A stretch of 64,000 nt of DNA from Mesorhizobium japonicum MAFF 303099 (GCF_000009625.1 NC_002678.2:6480001-6544000); one strand, 5' to 3'; positions 29,512 to 38,830 are shown, counted from the stretch's first letter. The notes: generated by a model from the letters alone, not told the origin. Made by a program: numbers and translations.

Positions 29512-30713
29512 CAGCCGATCCCCTGACCTGAAGTGCCGCGTCTGGACCAGCGCAGTTTGAGGGCGTTCCAGCCGTCACCGACGCGGCTGGCCAGATTTGT
29601 CATCCAGTCCGCCCAGGCCACTGGAAGTTCCATGGTCCGGTTGGAGACGATGAACCAGATCGCCACCGCGGAAGCGACGATGGGCACGCCATAGACCATA
29701 TAGGCATATTGCGGCACTTCATCGGCCTTGCTTGCGGCAAAGAAACCCAGCCAGCGCACGAAGAGGGATATGGTGATGGCCGTGATCAAGGGATTGACGC
29801 GTGCCTCGCGATGCGAGCGCGCGTCCCCGGCGACCGCAAGTGCGATCAGCGCGAACACCATGGAATACAGCCATTCCGAAAACCGTTGGTCGATCTCGGC
29901 CCGGTATTGCTGAGGGGCCTGCTGATAAAGCTTGTCGTTGACGTTGGGATTGAGCAGGTACTGAGTGGTCTGGTCCTTCGGCAGCAGCGTCACTTCGGAG
30001 GCCGCCGCCATGAAGGCCGACATGTCGAAAGCATAGGAGGTGAAACGGATGACACTGAGGTCGCCGGTCAGCGTTTTGCGGTGGATGACGCCGTCATTCA
30101 TCATCAGCACCTTTTCACCGCCGCGTTCGACGACGCTGCCGGTCTTGGCGTAATAGACGAGATTGACGCCTTCCTCGCGCGAATCGGCGACGAAGATGCC
30201 GCCCAGCCGATTGTCTGGAAGCCGCTCGCCAATCTGCAGGAACAGCCCATCCTCGATCTTGCGGAATGTGCCCTCCTGGATGATCAGCGACAACAGATCG
30301 GCGCGCGATTGCGCCACCAAAGCGCGGTTCTTCTGCCGGGCATAGGGGTCGATGCCATTGTCGACGGCAAAGGAAAAAACGCTCGCCGCAAGGGCCAGAA
30401 GCATGATTGGCCGCACGATCGTCCAGCGCGAAGCGCCGGCGGCGTTGACGACGACGAGTTCGGAATCCGAATTCATGACACTGAGTGTCTGCGCGACCGC
30501 CACCACCAGCGCGAAAGGCACGACGATCGGAATGATCGAGGGAAGAATGAGCGCGGCGACCTCGAAGAAGGTCAGCGACGACTGGCCGCTGTCGGTAACC
30601 AGATCGATCTTGGCCAGCACCTGTGTGGTCCACACGATGGCCAGCGTCCAGACCAGCGCTGCCAGAAAGACCACGAAAGCGCGGCGCATGATGTAGCGTT
30701 CAACGACCTTCAT
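29511..30713 (-). CDS. lptF: LPS export ABC transporter permease LptF
   Basis: LptF pairs with LptG in the LPS export permease. The 400-residue protein starts MKVVERYIMRRAF and has the same six-helix plus jellyroll organisation, with NSDSELVVVNAAGASRW as the coupling-helix region, and QRFSEWLYSMVFALIALA before the last helices. It is the first gene of the leftward lptF-lptG-lptD-surA-pdxA-rsmA run. Confidence 0.95.
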   Translation of the reverse strand: MKVVERYIMRRAFVVFLAALVWTLAIVWTTQVLAKIDLVTDSGQSSLTFFEVAALILPSIIPIVVPFALVVAVAQTLSVMNSDSELVVVNAAGASRWTIVRPIMLLALAASVFSFAVDNGIDPYARQKNRALVAQSRADLLSLIIQEGTFRKIEDGLFLQIGERLPDNRLGGIFVADSREEGVNLVYYAKTGSVVERGGEKVLMMNDGVIHRKTLTGDLSVIRFTSYAFDMSAFMAAASEVTLLPKDQTTQYLLNPNVNDKLYQQAPQQYRAEIDQRFSEWLYSMVFALIALAVAGDARSHREARVNPLITAITISLFVRWLGFFAASKADEVPQYAYMVYGVPIVASAVAIWFIVSNRTMELPVAWADWMTNLASRVGDGWNALKLRWSRRGTSGQGIG

Positions 30714-31066
30714 GAAGGCTTTACTCGATTTTCTCGAACGGCATCATGCCACCAGCTAAGGGTAGCTGTCCGGCGACGCCCGCACAACTGGCTCCGATGC
30801 CTCGATCAGGCAGGCGATCCGGTTCCCGTCCCACGTCGCTTGCCGCAGTGGATCGGAGTGTCGGAGGGAATGGATAAGAAAGGGCGAACATCGATGGTTA
30901 ACAACAGGTTGCGGCATGAAGCGGGGCCGTGCCGCGACGAATCGCCATCGATTCCAACTGTCATATGGGTAGCCATTTTGGCAAAGTCTTGCCAAATGCC
31001 GGAAAACGACCAAATGTCGCGGATCGCTTCAAACGCTTCGCGCGCCATCCCCGAAAGCAGGACATG
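30714..31066. other. Divergent lptF/pepA promoter region (353 bp)
   Basis: No gene is supported here. The region contains a perfect inverted repeat at 30977-30996 and a GGTTAAC at 30895-30901. It must carry the promoters of the leftward lpt operon and the rightward pepA-holC pair. Confidence 0.6.
30977..30996. promoter_or_regulatory. Perfect palindrome TTTGGCAA-N4-TTGCCAAA upstream of pepA
   Basis: An 8-bp perfect inverted repeat with a four-base spacer lies about 70 bp before the pepA start. It looks like a dimeric-regulator operator. It superficially resembles a sigma-54 promoter, but the GG-GC distance is one base short. Confidence 0.5.
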
Positions 31067-32578
31067 ATGAACCCGAGACCATCGATCGCCTTTGCAAAAT
31101 TCGCCGCGCCTCAGACGGCGGCGAACAGGAAGGGCACGGTCTTCGTGCTGTCGGCGGATGACGGCGGCCTGAGCGATGCGGCCAGGGCTTACGATCCCGG
31201 CAAGACATTGGAACGAGCCTTTCCGGTGGCCGAATTCACCGGCAAGTTCGCCGGCGTCGTCGAGATACTGGCGCCGGAAGGAACGTCGCTCGACAGGTTG
31301 GTCGCGATCGGCGCGGGCAAGGCGGCCGGGCTCGATGAATATGCCTGGCTGAAACTCGGTGGCACCATTGCGGCGTCGCTGCGCAAGGCAACCGATGTCG
31401 CCGTGGTCCTCGACCTGGTCGGCGCTTCGATTGACGGCAAGGACGCCGCCAACCTTGCGGCAGGCATTCTCCTGCGCAGCTATTCCTTCGACAAATACAA
31501 GACCAGCAAGGACAAGGATGACGCAAAGGCCGATCCGAAGAAGCCGGTCAAGATAACCATCCACACCGCCGACCCGGCAGGCGCCAAGAAGGCCTTCGCC
31601 GATGCCGAGGCGGTGATCGACGGCGTGCTTCTGGCGCGCGACCTTGTCAACGAACCGGCAAATATACTGGGACCGGTCGAGTTCGCGGCCCGCGCCAAGG
31701 AACTCGAGACGCTCGGCGTCAAGGTCGAGATCCTGACCGAGAAGGAAATGAAGAAGCTCGGCATGGGCTCGCTGCTCGGCGTCGCGCAAGGCTCGCCGCG
31801 CGGCGCGCGCATGGCCGTCATGCAGTGGAACGGCGGCAAACCCAAGGACGGGCCGATCGCTTTCGTCGGCAAGGGCGTCACTTTCGACACCGGCGGCAAT
31901 TCGATGAAGCCGGCTTCGGGCATGGAGGATATGAAGGGCGATATGGGTGGCGCTGCCGCCGTGACCGGCCTCATGCATGCGCTGGCCGCGCGCAAGGCAA
32001 AGGCCAATGTCGTCGGCATTATCGGCCTGGTCGAAAACGCCGTCGATGGCCATGCCCAGCGTCCCGGCGACATCGTCACCTCGATGTCGGGCCAGACCAT
32101 CGAGGTGCTCAACACCGACGCCGAGGGGCGTCTCGTGCTGGCCGATGCGCTGTGGTACTGCAACGACCGCTTCCAGCCGAAATTCATGGTCAATCTGGCG
32201 ACGCTGACCGGCGCCATCATGGTCGCGCTCGGCCTGCACTATGCCGGCCTGTTCTCCAACAATGACGAATTGGCGGAGAGGCTTGCGGCGGCAGGGCAGG
32301 CGACGCAGGAGCGGCTGTGGCGCATGCCGCTCGGCGCCGAATACGACAAGCTGATCGATTCCAAGAACGCCGACATGAAGAACATTGGCGGCCGCTATGG
32401 CGGCGCCATCATCGCGGCACAATTCCTGCAGCGTTTCGTCAAGGACACGCCCTGGGCGCATCTCGACATTGCCGGCACGGCCATGGGCTCGCCGTCGAGC
32501 GAGATCAACCAGTCCTGGGGCTCAGGCTTCGGCGTGCGGCTGCTCGACCGGCTGGTGCGCGATCACTACGAGAGCTGA
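31067..32578 (+). CDS. pepA: Leucyl aminopeptidase
   Basis: PepA is a hexameric two-metal aminopeptidase of the M17 family; in E. coli it also binds DNA. The 503-residue protein starts [12 protein letters not shown], with AGGA four bases ahead. The N-terminal domain is followed by the catalytic domain: [10 protein letters not shown] (metal Asp, active Lys), [12 protein letters not shown], and the signature NTDAEGRL. A palindrome lies about 70 bp upstream. holC follows after nine bases. Confidence 0.96.
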
Positions 32579-32587
32579 CCCTGATCC

Positions 32588-33037
32588 ATGGCCGACGTGC
32601 TGTTCTACCATCTGACCGAATCGACCCTGGAGGAGGCGCTGCCAGGCCTGCTCGAGCGCAGCGTCGATCGTGGCTGGCGCGCCGTGGTGCAGACCGGCAC
32701 CGAGGAACGGCGCGACGCGCTCGACCAGCATCTGTGGACCTTCCGCGATGACTCCTTCCTGGCGCACGCGACCGATCGCGAGGCTTATCCCGACGAGCAG
32801 CCTATCCTGTTGACCACCAGCGACGGCAATCCCAATGAGGCCAAAATAAGGTTCCTGGTCGACGGCGCGGTACCGTCCGACCTTGCCGGCTACGAGCGTG
32901 CCGTGTTCCTGTTCGATGGCCATGACGCCGCCCAGGTCGAGGCGGCGAGGGGGCATTGGAAGACGATGAAGGACGCGGGCCATGCCGTGACCTACTGGCA
33001 GCAGACAGCGGACCGCCGCTGGGAGCGCAAGGCTTGA
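32588..33037 (+). CDS. holC: DNA polymerase III subunit chi
   Basis: The chi subunit links the clamp loader to SSB. The 149-residue protein starts MADVLFYHLTES, with the family features LLERSVDRGWRAVVQ, LDQHLWTFRDDSFLAH and PDEQPILL, ending in a tryptophan-containing basic tail. The pepA-holC neighbourhood is common in Gram-negative bacteria. Confidence 0.94.
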   Translation: MADVLFYHLTESTLEEALPGLLERSVDRGWRAVVQTGTEERRDALDQHLWTFRDDSFLAHATDREAYPDEQPILLTTSDGNPNEAKIRFLVDGAVPSDLAGYERAVFLFDGHDAAQVEAARGHWKTMKDAGHAVTYWQQTADRRWERKA

Positions 33038-33056
33038 TGCCATGCACGGAACAATG

Positions 33057-33100
33057 GCTGAAGCGCGTCGCATAAACCCATTCGATGCGACGCGCTTCAG
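33057..33100. repeat. Perfect 16-bp inverted repeat downstream of holC
   Basis: CTGAAGCGCGTCGCAT pairs perfectly with its inverse after an 11-base loop. There is no T-tract. Similar GAAGCGCGTCGC palindromes are, as I recall, common in Mesorhizobium intergenic DNA. It may stabilise mRNA ends or terminate convergent transcription. Confidence 0.6.
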
Positions 33101-33126
33101 CCGGCGATTTGCCGCGGACGATAGGG

Positions 33127-33645
33127 CTACTCTTGTGCCTTGATCCGTTTCTCTTTCCAGCTGACGTAGTCGCCGTGTTTCAAATTCATGAATTCGTCCC
33201 CCAGGTTGCGATGCGAACTTCGGAAGACGTACCAGTCGCCATCCGGTAATTTGCGCTGGTAGAGCACCCGGCCGGCCTGGCGATGCTCGAAGCAGGTGAG
33301 GGCGTTGGAGTCACCCCCCGCGCCATGCCATTTTGCCCGGAAGCAAAGCTTGCCGCCGCCGGGAATGAACCAGATCCCGTCACCATAACCCAGCTTGCCG
33401 TTGTCCGAAGTCCAGGCGCTGAATTGACGGCGCTGAACGGCAAAATAGCCCGCACCATTTCCACCCCAGAGCCATGAACGGTTCTGGTACATCTGGTAGA
33501 TGCCCTCGTCAGGCACCGCCTCGGCCTTCATGGCCAGGTCAGCGGTTTGCGACGCCGTCTTGGATGTTGCCGGAAGCTGGAAAGCCAAGACGGCTATGGA
33601 ACAGGCAAGTGCCGTTCCAATGGAATTCCCCAATACTCGTTTCAC
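33127..33645 (-). CDS. DUF995-like secreted protein (paralogue 1)
   Basis: A 172-residue exported protein with a hydrophobic N-terminal segment (ALACSIAVLAFQLPATS) and a C-terminal DUF995-type domain: SWLWGGNGAGYF, FSAWTS, GKLCFRAKWH, CFEHR, LPDGDWYVF and LGDEFMNLKHGD. Function unknown; in rhizobia such genes often lie in polysaccharide loci. I start at GTG 33645 after GGGG; a longer in-frame reading would remove the signal peptide from the N-terminus. It lies 67 bp after the GH26-like gene, probably in one transcript. A paralogue is at 38231-38830. Confidence 0.82.
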   Translation of the reverse strand: MKRVLGNSIGTALACSIAVLAFQLPATSKTASQTADLAMKAEAVPDEGIYQMYQNRSWLWGGNGAGYFAVQRRQFSAWTSDNGKLGYGDGIWFIPGGGKLCFRAKWHGAGGDSNALTCFEHRQAGRVLYQRKLPDGDWYVFRSSHRNLGDEFMNLKHGDYVSWKEKRIKAQE

Positions 33646-33712
33646 GACCCCACCCCTACAATTTACGCTACGCTCAGTTTTTACGCTTGTACTTGAACCT
33701 GACAAAGTACGC

Positions 33713-34636
33713 CTAGGGCAGGACGTGCTGGGTAACCCTCCAATCGGGCAGCCCATAGACGCCCAGCCATGGCCACACCTCCTTCTGGTTGAAGTAGACG
33801 ACCGAGGTCAGGGCCGGAAACTCCGAATAGGACTTGCGGGAATCGGCCTCCCATTGCGAAACATAGTCCTGCTTCCCGACATAGCCGAGTTCCGCCACCA
33901 CGACCGGCTTGTTGAAGCCCGCGACGCGGTCATATCCCGGCTTCAGGCTCTCCGCGAAGGTACGGTCACGGCCGGCCTCGTCATTGTCCTTTTTCTGCAG
34001 GCCGAATACCGACAGGCCGATGACGTCGACATAGTCGTCGCCGGGGTAATACTTCTCCAGACCCTCTTCGCCTTTGGGCGACCACATATATTTGGCGGCC
34101 GGAGCAGCCTTGCGGCAGAGATCGACCTCGCGCTTGTAGGCGGCGATCCAATCCTTGGGGGCCCAGTTGGCCCAGGTGAAGCGGCCGTTCTTGTCCTCCA
34201 TTTCCTGCGCCCAACGAATGGTGACGGGGCTCTTCATGGCCCCCACCAGGTCGCAGATCGCCTGCATGTTGGCGTCATATTTGCCGCTCAATATACCGTC
34301 GCGCAGTTCGTTCGGGGTGATACGCCAATCCTTTGACCAGGTCCAAGGCTCGATGGTGATCAAGAGCGACCGGTTTCGCTGAAGGGCATAGGCATCGGCC
34401 AAGGGAAGGGTCGCCAGATCGACGTCTTCCCAAGGTAGGAACAACTCCTCGATGCTGGCGGTCTTGTCGGCGCTGAAGTCGCCGTAAGGGTCATAGGATC
34501 CGAACGCCGACGCGGCGCTGCTCGTCTGAACGGGATCCGTCGCGGCTGCCGAGCCGGCGCCAGCCGAAGTCGACAAAGCGGCGCTGCCGCCCAAGGCCAA
34601 CGCGATCGCAAGCGCACTTACTGCGATATGTTTCAT
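33713..34636 (-). CDS. GH26-like secreted beta-glycanase
   Basis: A 307-residue clan-A glycoside hydrolase resembling family GH26 (beta-mannanase group). It starts MKHIAVSALAIALALGG after GGGAG, giving a signal peptide cut near residue 28. The acid/base Glu is probably in RWAQEMEDKNGRF and the nucleophile Glu in VVVAELGY; the aromatic IEPWTW and KYMWSPKGE segments fit substrate-binding strands. In a polysaccharide locus such an enzyme trims or releases the nascent polymer. It is transcribed divergently from the GT2 synthase, and its upstream region carries one copy of the TAAG-N6-YTAAT motif. Confidence 0.82.
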   Translation of the reverse strand: MKHIAVSALAIALALGGSAALSTSAGAGSAAATDPVQTSSAASAFGSYDPYGDFSADKTASIEELFLPWEDVDLATLPLADAYALQRNRSLLITIEPWTWSKDWRITPNELRDGILSGKYDANMQAICDLVGAMKSPVTIRWAQEMEDKNGRFTWANWAPKDWIAAYKREVDLCRKAAPAAKYMWSPKGEEGLEKYYPGDDYVDVIGLSVFGLQKKDNDEAGRDRTFAESLKPGYDRVAGFNKPVVVAELGYVGKQDYVSQWEADSRKSYSEFPALTSVVYFNQKEVWPWLGVYGLPDWRVTQHVLP

Positions 34637-34924
34637 GATAATCTCCCATGGCTTCGATATCCTGCGGAAGTCGAAGCCTCGCCCACGCGTCGACAAGTGG
34701 TCGACGCTACCATCCAAAACCCGATCGGCTTTATCGGCGGAATCTGCGGGATTTCGGAGCGACGATTGGCGGGAGTGCTGCGCACGGATTCCCGCCAAAA
34801 AAATCATCTCTCAAGACGCCGGCACGAGGAGCTCAAGAGAAAAGGTTCGCCGCGATACTCACAAATTCGCGTCATATTCCGATATATTATCCCGGGCTAA
34901 TTTAAGAGCCGATCGTCATAGAGA

Positions 34925-34949
34925 GTCAAGTACAATTAACGGTTGCTTA
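34925..34949 (-). promoter_or_regulatory. Shared locus motif, copy 1 (ahead of the GH26-like gene)
   Basis: Minus strand TAAGCAACCGTTAAT (34935-34949), then five bases, then TTGAC (34925-34929) as a -35 box; TTAAAT about 18 bases on is a plausible -10. The motif is about 300 bp before the GH26-like start. Confidence 0.65.
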
Positions 34950-35142
34950 ATCATGATTCGCTGGGCATGGTTAACGGGCCGGCCTTGCCTGAATCCCGCC
35001 GGGAGCCTTTGGCCCATCGGCTATTTTCCAACGCTGAAAAATTTCACCGAACGTCTATTCCGGAGCCGGCCATTGGCCCCCGTGCCGAAAGTTTGGGCTC
35101 CCGTTCAAGGGGTTAGGTTAACCAACGCTGAAGAAGCACGGT

Positions 35143-35166
35143 TAAGCAATATTTAATTTAGTTGAC
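35143..35166 (+). promoter_or_regulatory. Shared locus motif, copy 2 (ahead of the GT2 synthase)
   Basis: TAAGCAATATTTAAT (35143-35157), four bases, then TTGAC (35162-35166). The last 13 bases TAATTTAGTTGAC are identical to the copy ahead of uxs. It is 99 bp before the GT2 start. Confidence 0.7.
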
Positions 35167-35255
35167 ACTAACGGAGCGACGGCCGATTCTGCTGCGGGGA
35201 TTTAAGGGGCCTTGCGGCAATCGTTGGCTGCAGCCCTAAGTGGCGGCGTAAGGGT

Positions 35256-37130
35256 ATGGGTTTAGACGTAGGCATCATCAGCCGTACGATCAGACAGGCA
35301 AGGCGGCCCGGGTCAGTTCTGGCCGACTCGGCTGAGAAGGCTCCTTTTCTCGTGCCCGTACTCTCTCCGATCCAGCAATGGATCCTGCGGACAGGCCTGG
35401 CTTTCTGGTTCGTCACTCTCGGTTTTTTCTGGGTCTGGTGGCTAAAGCCGGAACATATCGAACACATCGGACCATTCACCTTTGCCACGCTCGTGCTGGC
35501 TTGGCTGACCCTGATGCCGATGTACTTCCTGCTCAACGTGCACGCGTCACGGAAACCTTCAAAGCTTTACAGCGTCCCGAAGAGTTCGCGAGTCGCCATG
35601 GTGGTGACCAAGGCTCCATCCGAACCCTTCGCCGTGGTCGCGCGCACGTTGGAAGCAATGCTCGCGCAGGATTATCCGCATGACACTTGGCTGGCCGACG
35701 AGGATCCTTCCGAGGAGACGGTTCGCTGGTGCGATGCCCGCGGCGTGCTGATATCGACGCGGCGCGGCAGGGAAGACTACCATCGCAAGACATGGCCGCG
35801 CCGCACGCGCTGCAAGGAAGGCAACTTGGCCTTCTTCTATGACCACTATGGTTATGAGCGTTACGATTTCGTCGCGCAGATGGACGCCGACCATGTGCCG
35901 ACGCCGACCTATCTCAGGGAAATCCTTTATCCCTTCGCCGATCCCGCGGTCGGCTATGTCTCGGCGCCGAGCATCTGCGACAACAATGCCGCCGAAAGCT
36001 GGTCGGCGCGCGGCCGGCTGTTTCCGGAAGGGATGTTCCACGGCCCCTTGCAATCCGGCCATACCGGCGGCGGGGCGCCGCTCTGCATCGGCTCACACTA
36101 TGCGGTGCGAACCAAGGCACTGAAGCAGGCGGGCGGTCTCGGCCCGGAACTGGCGGAGGACCATTCCACCTCGATGCTGATCAACGCGGCCGGATGGCGC
36201 GGCGTGCATGCGATGGACGCTATTGCCCATGGCGATGGCCCGCAAACCTTTGCCGATCTTGTCACCCAGGAATTCCAGTGGTCGCGCAGCCTGATGACGA
36301 TCCTGCTCGAATATTCGCCCACATACTTTCCCAAACTGTCGCCGAGACTGCGGTTCCAGTTCCTGTTCTGCCAGCTCTGGTATCCGCTGTTCGCCGTCTT
36401 TGCGCTGTTGATGTACGCAATGCCGACGTATGCGCTGTTCACCGGGCGCAACTTTGCCAACGTCATGTATGCCGACTTCCTCTTCTACTACCTGCCCAAC
36501 GCCGTCGCCCTGGTTGGCCTGGTCATGATGCTGAAGGCATTCGGCCTCTCGCGGCCGATGACGGCCAAGACGATAAGTTGGGAAGGCACGCTGTTCCTCT
36601 TCTTCGCCCGCTGGCCGTGGGTGCTGGTCGGCACGGTGTCGTCGGTGCGCGACTATCTGACCAAGTCGTTCGTGGATTTTCGCGTCACGCCAAAAGGCAG
36701 TGGCCCAAAGAGCCTGATTCCGTTGCGCGCCTTCGTTCCTTATGTGGTGCTGGCGGTCGGTGCGGCGCTGCCTGTCCTGCTCATCGACCACCCCTTCGAC
36801 GCCACCGGCTTCTACTGGTTCGCTGCCCTCAACGCCTTCCTCTACGGGCTTCTGGTGTTGGTCATCGTTGTAAGGCATGTCATCGAGAACCGGATCCCGC
36901 TGCGTGCCAATGCCGCGAAACTCGCCTTTCAGGCATCGCTCACTATGCTGGCGCTTGCCGTGCCGGCCATGGGTTTTTACGATCGTGGCATGGAGGGCGT
37001 CTACGGGCTGCAGCAGGGAGTGGGGGGCTTCCGCATCGTGCGCATCGCCTATGTGGTTTCCGGCGCCGGCCAGGGCAACATCGGCACCCGCAATTTCTAC
37101 TTCGATCCGGGTTGGGAAGCGCGGCGCTGA
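35256..37130 (+). CDS. GT2-family processive glycosyltransferase (cellulose-synthase-like, possible ApsS counterpart)
   Basis: A 624-residue membrane glycosyltransferase with two N-terminal helices (about 42-63 and 70-92), a cytoplasmic GT-A domain and about six C-terminal helices. Motifs: ADEDPS, DxD-type MDADH (nucleotide-sugar/metal), LAEDHST as the general-base motif, and QEFQWSRS in place of the usual QxxRW. No PilZ domain follows, unlike BcsA. It likely polymerises and exports a glycan. Neighbouring uxs-uxe genes suggest pentose donors; an arabinose-polysaccharide synthase such as ApsS of S. meliloti is the closest idea. ATG 35256 is preceded by TAAGGG. Confidence 0.85.
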   Translation: MGLDVGIISRTIRQARRPGSVLADSAEKAPFLVPVLSPIQQWILRTGLAFWFVTLGFFWVWWLKPEHIEHIGPFTFATLVLAWLTLMPMYFLLNVHASRKPSKLYSVPKSSRVAMVVTKAPSEPFAVVARTLEAMLAQDYPHDTWLADEDPSEETVRWCDARGVLISTRRGREDYHRKTWPRRTRCKEGNLAFFYDHYGYERYDFVAQMDADHVPTPTYLREILYPFADPAVGYVSAPSICDNNAAESWSARGRLFPEGMFHGPLQSGHTGGGAPLCIGSHYAVRTKALKQAGGLGPELAEDHSTSMLINAAGWRGVHAMDAIAHGDGPQTFADLVTQEFQWSRSLMTILLEYSPTYFPKLSPRLRFQFLFCQLWYPLFAVFALLMYAMPTYALFTGRNFANVMYADFLFYYLPNAVALVGLVMMLKAFGLSRPMTAKTISWEGTLFLFFARWPWVLVGTVSSVRDYLTKSFVDFRVTPKGSGPKSLIPLRAFVPYVVLAVGAALPVLLIDHPFDATGFYWFAALNAFLYGLLVLVIVVRHVIENRIPLRANAAKLAFQASLTMLALAVPAMGFYDRGMEGVYGLQQGVGGFRIVRIAYVVSGAGQGNIGTRNFYFDPGWEARR

Positions 37131-37430
37131 CGCCCAGCTTCATCCGCGCAAAGAGCTCTCCTGACTGCACTCACCTTGATGGACGGCTTCGATTGCAGGC
37201 CGGCGACGTGCCGCGGCTTCAGTCACGAGCAAATAAGATCAAATTTTAATAATATCCGATCGAGCGCTGAAAGGCGGCTCTGACCATGCCGTTTGCGCGA
37301 ATTTTAATAAGTATCCCCTAATATTCAGACATGATGTGAGTGGCGGTTGGCTGTTCACGCGGCGCGGAAGACACCAAAGAAAAATATCTCCGCGTCCAAT
37401 CGAATTGCATTTCTCGGCAGGGGATAGGTG
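37131..37430. other. Leader of lipoprotein 1 (300 bp)
   Basis: This AT-rich gap contains the shared motif at 37308-37322 and a 120-bp leader that resembles the one ahead of lipoprotein 2 (39130-39248). No gene seen. Confidence 0.6.
37308..37322 (+). promoter_or_regulatory. Shared locus motif, copy 3 (ahead of lipoprotein 1)
   Basis: TAAGTATCCCCTAAT, 123 bp before the ATG at 37431. The downstream -35 is weak (TCAGAC), fitting an activator-dependent promoter. Confidence 0.6.
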
Positions 37431-37841
37431 ATGAACAAGTTGATGAGGGATTTGGCTGCCAAAGGCAGAAAAAACGCCTGGTCTATAGTCGCCATTGCAC
37501 TGATGTCGATCGTTTCCGGTTGTCAGAGCATGGACGCGACCACGACCGGCTCACTCGCCGGCACGCCTGCGGTGCATGCATCCGCCAAGAAAATCCACGC
37601 CGTCGGCAAGAAGCAGGTTCGCGTGTTCCACCACAAGCGCCTCATGCAGATGACCAGCGTCACGCGCACGACCGAGACGGCCTACGCCGCCTTCGTGCGG
37701 CCGCAGCCGGCCAGGATCGTCGCGCCGGCGCCGGTGAAGGTTTCTTACAGGCCGGGCAATGCTGGCCCGCTCCTGGGCCATTCGCCCTGGATCTGCGGTC
37801 CAAGCGGATTTGGCCAGCGCGCGACATGCCGCGCCCGCTAG
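37431..37841 (+). CDS. Small lipoprotein 1 with CxPSGFGQxxxC tail
   Basis: A 136-residue protein with a lipobox (MSIVSGC, Cys about residue 27), then a low-complexity middle, and a C-terminal motif SPWICGPSGFGQRATC. I start at ATG 37431; a GTG lies directly before it. Two further proteins in the window (39249 and 42258) share both the lipobox and the tail, so this is a real family although I cannot name it. The two tail cysteines, 11 residues apart, could form a disulfide in the periplasm. Likely attached to the cell envelope near the polysaccharide machinery. Confidence 0.75.
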   Translation: MNKLMRDLAAKGRKNAWSIVAIALMSIVSGCQSMDATTTGSLAGTPAVHASAKKIHAVGKKQVRVFHHKRLMQMTSVTRTTETAYAAFVRPQPARIVAPAPVKVSYRPGNAGPLLGHSPWICGPSGFGQRATCRAR

Positions 37842-38230
37842 CAAGAGTTCAGTTGGGGGCCGGAATCCGGGCGTGAGAGGTCAGGCGGCACGGGTCGCGC
37901 CAGTCACCTCCTGCGCCCGGATTTCCATTCGCGCCCATACCAATCGACAAGCGTCTTCGGATCGTCTTCGATCGGCTCTCGTGGCCTGACGTCGAAGCCT
38001 CAGGCCGGCCTGGTTTACCGGGGCTTGTCGATCCCTCGGCCTGTGGCGCCTCTTTGCGGCGCAAAAGATTGACATCGGTCTTTGCCCGGCTGTTAATGCT
38101 CGCAAAGTCAACTGCTGACCGCGCGACCTGGGAAATCCAGCATTGTGTCGCTGGAGAGAACGCTTCGTAAGTGGGCGTCCTGCGTCATGGTCGTGTCGGC
38201 GCTATGCTGGATCGGGGTACGAAAACCGAA
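37842..38230. other. Intergenic region between lipoprotein 1 and DUF995 paralogue 2 (389 bp)
   Basis: No supported gene, shared motif or terminator. The DUF995 gene may be read from the lipoprotein 1 promoter or from an unseen one. Confidence 0.5.
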
Positions 38231-38830
38231 ATGCGACCGCTGATTGCGCTGACAGTTTCGACCGGATTGCCTTGGCCTTGCACAAATCGTGAGCGGGAAG
38301 GCGGCCAGTCTGCCAGGCGTTCCTGGCTTTTGCCCCTGCTGGTCGTTTGTGGTCAGTTGGCGCTTTCCGGAGCGGCTCAAGCGGCCAACGAAAAGAACGC
38401 CAAGCCTGCTGAAGCCGACGCTACCGTGCCGACGGCTTTCGAGGTGCAGCGTCTCTACACCGACCACACATGGCTGTGGAAAGATGGAGCAGCCTACTTT
38501 GGACGGACCGGCCGCCCCTTCCGGGCCTGGACTTCGGGGCAGGATTCAGCCTCTGTCGCCGAGGGCAGGTGGCTGGTGACGAAAGACGGCAAGATGTGCA
38601 TGGACGCCGCCTGGCGGTCCAAGAGCTACAAGGGCAAGCAGCAGCGGATCTGCTATAGCCACCGCGTCAGGGGCGGGACCATCGAGCAGCGCAAGGATCC
38701 GGACGGGGACTGGTACAGTTTCAAACGAACCCCCGAGGACCTTTCCGATGAATACCGGAAATTCGAAGTGGGCGACACCAAGGGCGCGCAGTTCGAAGAG
38801 ACCCGCAAGCTGATCGATTCCAAGAATTAG
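38231..38830 (+). CDS. DUF995-like secreted protein (paralogue 2)
   Basis: A 199-residue paralogue of the 33127-33645 product, with matching blocks TWLWKDGAAYF, FRAWTS, GKMCMDAAW, CYSHR, DPDGDWYSF and LSDEYRKFEVGD. A signal peptide ends near ALSGAAQA; the start is uncertain because the N-region before it is long, and upstream ATGs at 38204 and 38231 both lack a good ribosome site. Function unknown. Placement between two related lipoproteins and opposite the GH26 unit ties it to the polysaccharide locus. Confidence 0.78.
   Translation: MRPLIALTVSTGLPWPCTNREREGGQSARRSWLLPLLVVCGQLALSGAAQAANEKNAKPAEADATVPTAFEVQRLYTDHTWLWKDGAAYFGRTGRPFRAWTSGQDSASVAEGRWLVTKDGKMCMDAAWRSKSYKGKQQRICYSHRVRGGTIEQRKDPDGDWYSFKRTPEDLSDEYRKFEVGDTKGAQFEETRKLIDSKN

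Larger units (their letters stand above)
34637..35255. other. Divergent GH26/GT2 promoter region (619 bp)
   Basis: This AT-richer stretch holds no supported gene. It carries two copies of the TAAG-N-A-N4-YTAAT motif, one per strand, each followed by TTGAC, plus a direct repeat CCAACGCTGAA at 35028-35038 and 35122-35132 and GGTTAAC near 34970 and 35116. It is the control region for two divergent transcription units. Confidence 0.7.

Noticed and set aside
30977..30996. Sigma-54 promoter reading of TTTGGCAAAGTCTTGCC
   Set aside because: Between GG and GC there are nine bases, not the required ten, on either strand; the exact palindrome is the simpler description.
37236..37262. A sixth copy of the shared motif at TAAGATCAAATTTTAAT
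   Set aside because: The spacing is two bases too long and it does not precede a -35 box.
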